DNA from: Paramecium sonneborni
Lineage: Eukaryota; Ciliophora; Oligohymenophorea; Peniculida; Parameciidae
Assembly (NCBI GenBank): GCA_905182985.1
Contig: CAJJDN010000028.1
Location: 33,033-97,032 of the forward strand
Direction: 5' to 3'
DNA: 64,000 bases
The position numbers were made by a program, and so were the translations under genes. Position 1 is the first letter of the stretch, and each line of letters opens with the position of its first letter. Below the pieces are notes generated by a model. That model saw only the letters and a program-made list of their open reading frames with translations, was not told the origin of the DNA and made no database searches. Below, piece by piece: positions 1 to 10,427 of the stretch.

Positions 1-336
1 TATTGTGGTTGATATTAATAATTTTACGAAAAACAAAAAAATTTCTTTCTATTAGAATATTTTAGAAATCTTAATCAATAAGTCACTTTAAAAAAATTCA
101 AAATAATATTTTGTTATTATTTATATTTGTATATTAATTGATTCTTTTGGTTTTTTGTTAAATTACTATTATATCATTTAAAGGAATGGATTAAATATTG
201 CATTACAACCCCCATTTGTTAAAATTATTTTAGCAAAGAAATTTAGACATGAATAAATATTTAGAATAAATAAAAATTGATTTAAATCAAGTTAGATTAA
301 TAATGAAAACAATTAATTTAATAATTATTGTCAATT

Positions 337-1144
337 TCATTATATCTTTGTATTATATGAACCACAATGGGTACATTTTAAAAAGAGATTAAAACGAACT
401 TCCAAAGAAATTTATCTGCAATCGTAGCATAGAATTTTAACTTCTTAATTTTGTATTTGATTAGGATTTATATTTGATTCAGCTAATATATCAAATATTT
501 GAATTTCAGTTTAGGTCATTTTCTATATTTATTGAATTAAATACAAAAATAGGAATACTACAAATAGGACAATTTCTTTGATTTGATTCAATCAACTATT
601 TTAAACAGCTTAGGTGAATGAAGTGTGCACAATTGTCTAACTATTAGATAAAAGTTGTTGAAATTTTGAGATTTTTTAAGCAGATAGGACAATCACTATC
701 AGCAACTTGATATAAACATTTATGTGAAATTTAACATTTTTAAGGTATACAAATGTCACATACATTACAATGAAATAATTATTCTTAGACTCCCTATGAT
801 AGAATATAACAATTTACTCTTCTACACATTTTACATTTATCACAATGGAAAATGTCTTTAGTAGAATCATCATCATATAATTTGCAAATGGAGCAGAAAT
901 ATTTAGCAAATTGAATTCCACATGATATACATTAATTGGTTGGTGGTTATTCGCATAAACAATTTCTACATCTTATGATGGTAACATTATATCGATCCAT
1001 TATTTCTGTATCACATCTATCAGATGAAGAACCTTCATAATTGGCATCATGACAAAGCCTACAAGGATAAAACTTACCACAACAAGGAGCCTTCTTGTCA
1101 CAATTTCTTTTATAATGAGTACATTCAGATGATAAGGCTATCAT
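337..1144 (-). CDS. CHY/CTCHY/RING-H2 ubiquitin E3 ligase, RCHY1 (Pirh2)-like
   Basis: Exons 545-1144 and 337-522, joined across a 22-nt GT-AG intron (523-544), give 261 residues. From the N-terminus: a CHY zinc finger (CTHYKRNC, then CCGKFYPCRLCHD), a run of Cys/His pairs matching the CTCHY finger, a RING-H2 (CPICLKN ... CAHFIHLSC ... CPIC), and after the intron a zinc ribbon with CYDC and CTHCGSYNT. This is the full domain order of RCHY1, an E3 ligase that targets p53 in animals and other substrates in plants. The intron is needed: without it a TGA follows at 506-508 and the ribbon is lost. The start is the first Met before the CHY finger; the protein lacks the short leader of animal proteins. 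Family assignment is firm; the substrate is unknown. Confidence 0.93.
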
Positions 1145-1275
1145 TTTTGTAAATTTTTAATAGAAATAACTTATTTAATTGAATCATAATTTAGAAATTT
1201 TCGTTTTTATAATCATTAATATCATTCCAAGTAAAAAAATATCTTATTTAATCATCTATTAATTAATAATATAAT

Positions 1276-2138
1276 TCAATTTATTAATAACTCATTAGAA
1301 TCAGACAAAAAGGATTGATAAGAATATTCATCTTAATCAAGATTTTGTTCTTTACAATATTTTTATAATTATTTATTTAAGGCTTTCCTTTCAGATCTTT
1401 GTTTAACAAATTAATATAATTTTCGAAATTAAATAGTGTCTAATTTTTCTATATCAAATAGATATTCTCCTTAGGTTTTAACATTTAAATATTTTAAAAT
1501 TTATTTTATTGAACTTGAGGATAGCTTGCTTAATTTTTCAAATAAATCTTTTTTTTCTTAATCACTTTAAGGTTATTTGTGTTTAATAATAATTTTATTT
1601 TTTATTTCTCCATTTAATAATTGATTCAAATGTTTTTGCATCTATTCTTAACATTTTTTTTAAAGTGGTTCAAATAAAATTTTAAATCTTGAATCTAATT
1701 CATCAATTAATTTTATAGATTCAGAATTTGAAGATAGAATTTTACTTTTGATGAATAAAGAATTTAAATCTTTATAAAATTTAGCTATAATATTTGTCCT
1801 ATTTCTACATATATAAAATTACATTTTTATTAACTGTTCATTTTTCATCTTTTTATATTATTCATCAATTTTCATAAATAATCTTGTAAATTATTTATTG
1901 AATGTATTTGTCATATCTTTATTTGTCAATTATTTGTATTATTCAGTTCTTTTTAGATCATCAATGATTTTGATACATTTGTTTCTTTCTTCTTCTTAAA
2001 TTGGATTTAAACCATCATTTTCTTGTTTTTATTCACCTTTCTTGTTATGATATTAATTAATACTCTAACTAAATAATAATCATATGGTAATCTTGTTTTA
2101 ATATAGGTTAACTATTCTTTTGTAAGTTCAATAATCAT
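1276..2138 (-). CDS. BET-like protein: degenerate bromodomain plus NET domain
   Basis: Exons 2064-2138 and 1276-2040 with a 23-nt intron (2041-2063) give 279 residues. The C-terminal part (FEKLSKL ... DIEKLDTIQFRKLYQFV) has the spacing of the NET (extra-terminal) domain of BET proteins: a helix, an IL..L segment, an acidic-hydrophobic strand and a final helix. Upstream, CIKIIDDL and, about 60 residues later, FYKDLNSLFIKSK followed by IKLIDELDSRF resemble the first and last helices of a bromodomain. The usual ZA-loop PDY motif is not visible, so acetyl-lysine binding is doubtful. An in-frame 18-nt GT-AG stretch in the middle could be a further intron. It lies 38 bp downstream of the GAF gene on the same strand. 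Known BET proteins tether transcription factors to chromatin; here the role is inferred. Confidence 0.6.
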
Positions 2139-2176
2139 TCTTTAAATTTGGTATATTAATTTATAAAATATTATAT

Positions 2177-4196
2177 TCATTTTAATTTCATTATGCTAAT
2201 TGCCTTCTTAATTATAGAATCTATTCTTCCTATAAGGACTTCAAAACTGATATCAGGCCCTATTATTTCTGAATTCCCTATCATAATCTTATCTTTCTCT
2301 TATTTAAAGAGATTTCTTGTTTTCATAGGAACTTCAAATACTGCAATAACTTGATCATCACAAATAATAGGGTGAATTAATACAGGCAATATAGAATCAA
2401 TATCAATAGTATCATCAAATTCTATACATTTTCTTGTATTCATTACTATTAGTTCCTAATCATATTATTATTTATACTTTTTTTCTATCAAATACTAATT
2501 TTGCTATTCCTTTTTACGTTACTATAATTGGTTAATTAATGGCAGACCCTCTCGAATAAATTTTACTATGTTTTATACCATCCCAACTATGATCTATTGT
2601 TTTATATGTTAAAAATTAATTATTTTCAATAAAATAAAATGCTATTGTCTGAACAGTCAAAATAATTTCCATTTAATTTCTAATTGTTTTAAATAAATCA
2701 AATCGTGATTTACATTATAAAAGTTCATTAAATGCTAATTAAATCATTGAATCAAACTTTAAGGTTATTTAGTATAAACTATTTTGAATATAATCTTAGA
2801 TTACTAATTCACAAAATTTAGCTAAGATAACACCAAAATATTCTTCATCAAAAGAGAAGAAATCACAAACTGAATTACTCATCTCTAAAACTCCAATTAC
2901 TCTCTTATTTTAATCAAATATTGGATATAATAAACATTAATTAGTGTAAATAGAAACATTTTCATTTGTATTATATAACAAATTGTATTCTCTTTTATGA
3001 ATTGGTTTAAGTAATCTTATTAATTCACTAAAAGATCCTTTATTTATTATTGCTCTTTAATTATTATTTGTATATAGAATTCCTATTTATGCATCAAGAA
3101 CCCAAAATCGTGCATTTTAACACTGAAAGATATGCTTAAAGTTTTAAGCAATAAATTACAATTTTTATTATAAACTATCAATTTTAAACAATAAGATTAG
3201 TTACTTTAACATCATATTTAATTTTCCTGAAAAGTCCTTATAAGATAAATATTAAGAAGTAATTAATTAAATTTATTCTCTTATTTGTTTTTAAGATGAT
3301 TGTAACATTTTTTATGTGAAAATTGAAGTTCCTTATTCTTCTAAATCTTTAATGATATCTGAAAATTCTATTTTTAATGCATTTACCCTATAATCTAAAT
3401 TATCAAAAGGTTAATATCGTATAAGAATTTAAGTTGGATCTTACTATTAATCATCCAAAGTATTAGTTTCTAGTTTTTCGGATGAATAATTTTCTAATTC
3501 TCGTACAGTACAATTCTTTTTCATAATCTCCAATTTTTAATTTAATTTATTGATTCTTTGTTGGCAATTTTTATTTTAATCCTATAATTTAAGAATTTCT
3601 TAATTTTTTATTTACAAATCTCTTTTCTATTTTTCACATTCCTTCACTAAATCAATTAATGTTTTTCTAATAATAGCATTTTCAGTAGGATAATCACATT
3701 CTAAAATAATTTCTAATCTTTATTCTAAATTAGTTACTTTTTAATTTAAATCACCACTCAATTTTGTTTAGACTTAATATTAATGATAATTTTATTAATT
3801 TTAATGAATTAATTCTTCAATTTTAATTTTAAGGTTTTTATTCTAGATTTCTAAGTCATCACTCTTTTTTTTTAAAACTTCATAACTTACCTCTAATTAA
3901 TTATACAATTATTATATTTTCTATAATTATCGCTCTTTTAATCCAAGTTCTATTTCTCTTTAAGAAGCTTTATCTAATTCTTTAGACATTAAAGATAAAG
4001 TTTCTATAATTCTTTAAAAATCAACATCTTTATTTTTGTATTCTATTATGTTGAGTAATTACTTTTGAAACTATGTTAGATAAAAAATTAATACAAAATT
4101 AATGGATGTGATATCTGCATTTGAATGGCTTTTAGGAGTTAATATTATTTACTTTTCATTAGACTTAGATAGTAAATTGGTTAATTTTCTATGCAT
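2177..4196 (-). CDS. Coiled-coil protein with two GAF domains
   Basis: Exons 4095-4196, 2478-4070 and 2177-2455 give 657 residues, with introns of 24 nt (4071-4094) and 22 nt (2456-2477). The 24-nt intron is a multiple of three without a stop, so its removal is likely but not forced. Residues about 40-290 are a Q/K/E-rich coiled coil. Residues about 330-460 form a GAF domain (ARFWVLDAQIGILYT, then PIFDQNKRVIGVLEM and FDEEYFGVI). A second GAF-like fold follows at about 490-640 (IAFYFIENN ... DDQVIAVFEV). GAF domains bind cyclic nucleotides or other small ligands; no phosphodiesterase or cyclase domain follows, so this may be a ligand-responsive scaffold. The ligand cannot be told from the sequence. 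Confidence 0.82.
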
Positions 4197-4535
4197 AATT
4201 GATTTATAAGAATAATATATGAAATTATTTAAGATGAATTAATTATATTAATATATGAGAATATATTTTTGATAATTAATAAAGTAAATAGAACAAAGAA
4301 TTCATAGATGATATATAAAGCAAAAAAATAAATTATAATAAAATAAATAATTAAATATTATGATTAATGTTTAAAGATGGCAAATGAATATGAATTTAAT
4401 AAAAAATGAATAATTATAATAAATATGATGGATTAAAGAGAATCAAATAAATGAAATAGTTTAATTAACTTATATTTTATGAAGAATATAAAAAAGATAG
4501 ATAAAGATTATGTTGATTATTTATTTATGGACATA
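4197..4535. other. Intergenic, AT-rich
   Basis: This lies between the 3' end of the eIF2B-epsilon gene and the 5' end of the GAF gene, both on the minus strand. It must hold the promoter of the GAF gene. I see no reading frame and no distinct motif beyond poly-A/T and TA-rich runs. Confidence 0.6.
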
Positions 4536-6384
4536 TCATTCATATACATATTCATACTCATACTCTCCATCTTAATTTTCTGCTTGAGTTAAACATTATT
4601 CTGCAATAATATTTTCTAAATAATTTTTAAATTTTGAACTGGTTTCTGTGAATTCTTATGCAAATTAATCATTTTCAGCTTATTTAATTTAATCCAAATA
4701 ATTAAGAATTACTTATTCATTCAATATTGAATGTTGATATGACAATTGTAAAAATTAATTTAAATGATATTCTTAATTTTATCTACAAAATGTTTCAATA
4801 GATTTAATATATGATGCAACTTCAGTTTCACTTACAAATCTGTTAATAAATTCTTACCATAATTCATATGCATTTTTTAGAGAATCGACATTTGGTTAAA
4901 GTATTTTAAAAAATGCTTACATAAATGCTGTTACAATATTTTCAAAAGGGATATTAGAATTAACTTTAATAGTATCTACATTAATAATAGCTTCTTTAAC
5001 TTAACTAATAGTAGAACATTTAGCTACAATAGAAATCATATCATCTATCAAATCTTAATAAAAATTTTATTTTTTTGGTTATGATCCTAGTTTATCAGAA
5101 TCTTGATTTGAACCCGAACTCTCAAATGAATCATCTTATGAACCTTAGAACTCAAAAGGATCTACATCATATTTTGAAGGGGTTATTAATTGTTAATAAT
5201 TGGTTGATTTATCAGTTGATACAATTTAAGATTAAATTGAATTTTTGATAATACATCCTGAAGTAATAATACTATCTTTAATTATAATATTATTTTCAAT
5301 TTAAATATTATCCCATAAAATAGAATTAACTATTTCACATCCAACTCCTATTTTACAATTCTTTCCAATTATTGATTTTGTTATAATTGTTTTTGATTTT
5401 ACTTCTGTATTTTATCCAATATAACTCTAATCACTTACTTTAGACCTCTAATCTACTTTACCAGCAAAATATTTAAAAAAATCAATATAGTATTTTTATG
5501 ATGGACAATAAGGAAAAAAGAATCTACTTAAATATTTAAGGCATGCATTATGGTATGATTATATATGAAATATTCTTTAAGAGACTTGAATTTTTGGAGC
5601 TATATATAAATGAATTTTCTCTTCTTAAATATCACTAGTTGAAGTCATATATTTAATAAAATCTTATTTAATTTCTGCAAACATAAAATATTCTTAGAAA
5701 CTCTTAAGAACATCTCTATTACATATATAAATTCCAGATTCAATTAGATTACTTTTAATCACATAATTACATGGCATTCCTTTAGTTAATGTAATATGTT
5801 CTTAATAATTATATAATATAATACTTTTATTTAATTCAAATTAATTTTATTATAGATCTGCTAATTAATAAAGTTTATCATCCTTTTCTACTACATAAAG
5901 AAATCTTTCTTCTTCATATTATTATACTCCTTAATGAACAACCATTAATAAAATGTTCATTTTATCTTGTTTTCTTTATTCATGATATTTATTGGTTACT
6001 TCTTTTAAAGAAATATTTGTTATTACATCACCAAACAATAATAAAAAATCTTATTGAATAATTAGATGACTTTATAACTCTCTTAAAGCATCACCAAGAT
6101 TCCTACTATTTAAAATATCTATTAATTAAATTTCTAATGTTTTTCTTCCTGGTCTCTTTCTGTTATTAAAATATTCAACAATCTTTTAATTTCTATAAAG
6201 CACAATAATTTTATCGATTTCATTTTTTTATAACCAATTAATTTGATGTTCTATTATTAAATCATCTACGAACGGAAATAAACTCTTAATTTAAGTATTT
6301 TTTTACTTTTGGAATTGTGTTTGTGAGATGATCAAATTTATCATCAAAACAATCTGCTAGGATTACAGCATAAAATTCAGACAT
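4536..6384 (-). CDS. EIF2B5: Translation initiation factor eIF2B, epsilon subunit
   Basis: Exons 6307-6384 and 4536-6284 (22-nt intron 6285-6306) give 608 residues. This is the catalytic subunit of the GDP-GTP exchange factor for eIF2. The N-terminus is a nucleotidyltransferase-like fold: FYAVILADCFDD, TIPKSLFPFVDD, then NLGDALRELQSHLIIQQDFLLLFGDV read from positions about 6120-6000. Residues about 305-385 are a left-handed beta-helix of hexapeptide repeats (IGKNCKIGVGCEI, NSILWDNI, DSIITSGCII). A Ser/Asp/Glu-rich linker and a helical C-terminal region ending in an acidic Glu-Tyr tail match the W2/HEAT catalytic segment by position. Without the intron the frame hits TGA just before the conserved FPFVDD motif. 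It is divergently paired with a RING gene across 62 bp. Confidence 0.93.
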
Positions 6385-6446
6385 TATTTTTATTAAAGAA
6401 TTTAAATGGATAAATTTTAATATATATATTTATATAAATAAAATAA
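6385..6446. promoter_or_regulatory. 62-bp divergent promoter region
   Basis: Only 62 bp separate the start codons of the eIF2B-epsilon gene (minus) and the RNF185-like gene (plus). Both promoters and both 5' leaders must fit here unless the true starts lie further in. The sequence is almost pure A/T with alternating TATA steps. No factor site can be named. Confidence 0.5.
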
Positions 6447-7054
6447 ATGAGCAGGCAAGAAGAAGAATCAAAATTATAATTAATAGAATCAGCTTTTGAA
6501 TGCAATATATGTTTAGATATAGCTACAGAACCAATTTTAACTAATTGTGGTCATCTCTATTGTTGGCCTTGTATTTATAGCGTAATTATTATTATAATAA
6601 TTTGACTAGTGGCTTAATTCAAATTAAGAATTTCTAACATGTCCTGTTTGTAAAAATGGTTGTTCTAAAAATTCTTTAATTCCTTTATATTCAAAAGATG
6701 AAGCAAAATCTAAGTATTTTATATATATTTATATTAGTAAATCTCGTGATCCAAATATTCCTCCAAGACCTAAACCTGGAAGAAATGATCCTGTTAGAAA
6801 TAATAATCAAATTGGATAAAATAACTTAGCTAATGGAGCTATGATTGCAGGTTATGGATTGTTTCCATCACTTTTTAATTTAATTTGTATTAAAGATGGA
6901 GATATTGAAAAAGATGAAAGACATGCAGGTATCTAAATAATTATCATCATTATTAGATGAAGCTACTGTTGAAATTGAAAATGTAAGAAAACTTAAGGCT
7001 ATTCTATTTTTATTAATTTTATGTTTAATTATGATGATTGTATTCTACTTTTGA
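6447..7054 (+). CDS. Tail-anchored RING E3 ligase, RNF5/RNF185-like
   Basis: Four exons (6447-6581, 6610-6713, 6738-6928, 6957-7054) with introns of 28, 24 and 28 nt give 175 residues. The N-terminal C3HC4 RING reads [26 protein letters not shown], then after intron 1 WL and CPVCK. This is the RNF5/RNF185 RING, the ER-membrane ligase used in ER-associated degradation. A P/R/N-rich linker ([12 protein letters not shown]) follows, a conserved feature of this family. The C-terminus is a hydrophobic segment ([18 protein letters not shown]), a membrane anchor. Intron 3 is required: without it a TGA truncates the protein before the anchor. Human RNF185 is 192 residues with a similar layout. Confidence 0.9.
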
Positions 7055-7134
7055 TCAATTAAACCTATTAATACCATTCCATATTTTATAACTATCACTC
7101 TAATACTATCATTACTATAATAAACTCAAAAATA

Positions 7135-7689
7135 TCAAAATTAATTTTTTTTTATGGAAAGATTATCTGAACTTTTTCGAGACCAACTACAAAATGTTTA
7201 CAATCTCTAATTTTAATAATATCCATTATTTGTAATACATCTTCTCTCACTTAATAATTGTATATAATTATTAGTATTTTCTTCATATTTCTCTTATGTT
7301 GTTATAAATCTCCTTCTACGTGATTGTTATTATGATTTACATATTTATTTCACATTTAATTATTTAACGTTTATTATCAGAGGATGAAAGTTGATTAACA
7401 ATCTATTCATCATTTGTGGGAAATTATTTTGCTTTAACTTTAAATTATTCATTTTAGTATTATTATTATTCACTATTAATCTTTCTTCTTATTCTATAAA
7501 TTTTATCTATTATGTCTTATTTAGATTTTATTATAAAATAATCTCTTAAGTTTTACTTGATTCAATAAAATTAAATTGATTGAAAGTATTTTATATAGTA
7601 TTCTTTAATTTTTAAGGAGTATGTTCTTTTTATTTTCTTGTTTCGATCAATAATTTGCAATTTAATCTGTTTTTGTTTACATTTTTCAT
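7135..7689 (-). CDS. Hypothetical protein, Q/N/K-rich
   Basis: An uninterrupted frame of 184 residues from ATG at 7687-7689 to TGA at 7135-7137. It is basic and rich in Gln, Asn, Lys and Arg, with a short acidic stretch (FIEQEERLIV), a run of arginines (QSRRRRFITTQEKYEENTNN) and a Ser/Lys-rich tail. No domain is recognised. A second frame over 7320-7480 also looks partly coding and could be reached through a candidate 25-nt intron, so the exon structure near the middle is unsure. The gene converges with the RNF185-like gene, 80 bp apart. Confidence 0.45.
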
Positions 7690-8012
7690 CTTATTTTTTT
7701 TTATTTCAATATATATTATTGAATTAGTTCAAAATAGATTTATTTATTTATCTATTATTCACTTTTTTATCCTGCCTTTTATTAATTAAAAAGGTATATA
7801 AATTTGAAATTAAACATTATTTTTGCTATCATAAACTAATAGTATTATATTTAAATTCTTTTGCATTAAACTAATTTTTATTATCAATATTCGATTATAT
7901 TAGATAATGATAAAAAATTTTAATTATACAAAAATATAATTAGCTTTTTTTAAATCTTACTAATTACAAAATATATACATATATACTTAATATTAAAATG
8001 ATTATATATTGA
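7690..8012. other. Intergenic, no gene seen
   Basis: Very AT-rich, with short frames only and no motif. It probably contains the promoter of the 7135-7689 gene and the 3' end of the next gene upstream. Confidence 0.5.
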
Positions 8013-8465
8013 TCAAAAATAATTGTTTTAATAACTTCTTCCAGATTAACTTGAAAATGAATCTCTCTTGCAGAATCTATAAATATAATCGTTCTTCAAA
8101 GGATTTTATCTTTGAGAAAATACAACTATTGTTTTTTTCTCTTTATCTAATCTTGTATTAATTTGATCATAAACTATATTTTTTTAATAAAAAGGTGTTA
8201 TTTTTCTACTTACTGATCTAGATCTATTATCATTTATTAGTTTTGCATTAAATATTGTTTTATTTTAAGGAATTAACCTATTTTTGCCAGTATTTATGCT
8301 TTATATAAATTCTTTATACTCTTATGGTGATTTACGAATAATAAATGGAAAAATGGTTTCCTTATCTGTTGATTCATTTTATGATAATTCTTAATCCTAT
8401 AATTTTTAATTCTAAACTTTTTTCTTTATCCTATCATAAATATTGATCTATTAATTATTTTCCAT
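8013..8465 (-). CDS. Hypothetical basic protein
   Basis: An uninterrupted frame of 150 residues starting MENNQQINIYDRIKKK and ending at TGA 8013-8015. The body looks like a real protein: acidic and basic residues are mixed (STDKETIFPFIIRKSPQEYKEF, SRSVSRKITPFYQKN, INTRLDKEKKTIVVF) and the tail is Ser/Arg-rich. It resembles the short, disordered, phosphorylatable proteins common in ciliates. No domain is recognised. The upstream coiled-coil gene on the same strand ends 278 bp away, and I could not join the two into one reading frame. Confidence 0.5.
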
Positions 8466-8743
8466 AATTTTTCTTTATCTAAGTTGATACAACAATTGCA
8501 TTCTACAATAATTTTCACACATGTTTTATTCTATTTTCTTGATCAATTTTATTAGTATAATAAAAAATTATCTCTTTAAATGACATGAATTATAAAAATA
8601 TAATTTTAGGTAAATTCAATAAAAGTAAAATTGTTTTATTAACACATATTATTAGATTCAAATAATAAGGTATAGTAAAGAATTTCTATTTATTAGAATC
8701 TTTATTGTCTTTTAAAATAATATTTATTATTATATAATAATAA

Positions 8744-9268
8744 TCATTAAATAGAAGCATTTTCAATTAAATTCTTCTCTTAAATCTCATTGCCATCAAA
8801 AAAATCGGACAAATTTTTTAATTAAGCAAAAGTTTCTAAATTATTTTGTAAATTCACCAAAGCCTTTGTTAGACTTTCATTTTTGTATTCTAATTGTTGC
8901 TTAAAATTATTAAAATCGTACATTTTTTTGTTTTTAATACTAAATTTATACTTCCCCTTCTTAATAGACTCTTTTCACTAACTATCTCAGATCTTAAATC
9001 TAAGAATATATTTTATGTTTACTTCATTAATTAATTCTTGGTGTTTATTTTCTAATTTATTGAGCTAAGATTAAAGCTCTATATTTTCATTTTTTAGCTT
9101 TGTATTCTCTATTTACAGAGTTTTTTCCTTCTATTATAATTATAAAGGCATATTAGATAATGCTTAGAGAATCAATTGTTGCTGAAATATTAATATTAAA
9201 TTTACATTGGCAAATGATAATTCTTCATGATTGTTAGAAGTTTCATGATTATAGGCATAAGTTAACAT
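8744..9268 (-). CDS. Small coiled-coil protein
   Basis: Four exons (9206-9268, 9023-9181, 8922-8999, 8744-8899) with introns of 24, 23 and 22 nt, all in phase 0, give 151 residues. After a short acidic N-terminus the chain is one long heptad-type coiled coil (KEKTLQIENTKLKNENIELQ, NKLENKHQELINE, QDLRQLVKRVYQEGEVQIQ). The phase-0 introns and consistent heptads support the model. The frame is open for about 30 codons upstream of the chosen Met but contains no other ATG. The function is unknown; such proteins in Paramecium are often cytoskeletal or basal-body parts, which is only a guess here. Confidence 0.7.
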
Positions 9269-10427
9269 AATTAAATTATTATTAAAGAGTTTTTAATAAA
9301 TTTATGAATAAATAATTATGAATTCGCTTATCTCATCAAATTTCTGTTTAGTAAGTAGGACTTTTTGTTTTCATTATCTCTAAATTTTATTATTTCCTTA
9401 TTTTTGATATTTGGATAAAAAAATCAAATACCCATTAAATTTACTTTTCTTTGTGGAAAACACAGAATTCCTATTTAACAATGCATTAATTATATAAAAT
9501 TTTGTTTTTTTAATTTATACTAGTTTCTTAATCTTTTACAATCTATTTATAAGTTAAATGTTTACACATTCAATTTAATTTTTTTTTACTCATTAAAAGA
9601 AAAATTCAATGTATCCTTATTTCAAAAAAAATTTAATCATTAACATTATAAAAAATAACTCTAACACATTTAGTTTATTCAAATTTTAAATAGAAAGATG
9701 TTCTATTAATTGAATAATAGTGCAGAAAACGGATTTTAATTTATCAGTAAACTTAGATATTATTCCTTAAATAATTTATTAGACTAAGAAACTAAAAATG
9801 TTTTTAATTATACTTAAATAATTCATAATAGATTCAAATCATATTTTAAAAGTGAAAAAATGATATTAAAAATATTTTTGATTTAAATAGTAATTGAAAT
9901 GAATAATATACATATACAATTGTATTTCATTTTTAATAAGCTTAAGCATAGGTAATTTAGAAAAAAATTATAATTAATTTGATAAAAATAAGTAAAATGA
10001 ATTCTGAAAAAAATTTTTTTTAATTTTAAGTAAATTATTATCCATTGTTAAGAAATAACCTTAAATGCTTCAACAAATCTCAATAAACGACTACAATATT
10101 TTGAATTATTCCTTTAAGGAATTATTTGTGAAAATTAGAAATTACATTTTTAGAAATGTAATATATCTAAAGTCTGAATGAAAAAGAAATTTAAGAAGTT
10201 AACTTTTGTAAAGCCATTCTTTAATAAAAAGTAAAATAGATTCTTTAATACAACAATTTTTAAGTTTCATTTAATATTTCAGTTGAATGATGTTCTAAAC
10301 ATTCTTAAACTTAAATTTTTTTAAAAACTGAGTGTTACTTTCAAAAAAGAAGTTTAAAACAAGGCAAATATGAATTTTATATAAGAAATAAATATTTTAT
10401 CGAAAGGTATTTTTAACTTAAAGTAAT
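9269..10427. other. Gene-poor stretch
   Basis: No convincing gene. A minus-strand frame of about 73 codons (9371-9589) has protein-like composition (RNSVFSTKKSKFNGYL) but no ATG and no clear link to the coiled-coil gene. Other frames are short and interrupted by TGA. At 1.1 kb this is long for the intergenic DNA of this genome, so part of it may be decayed gene sequence. Confidence 0.4.
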
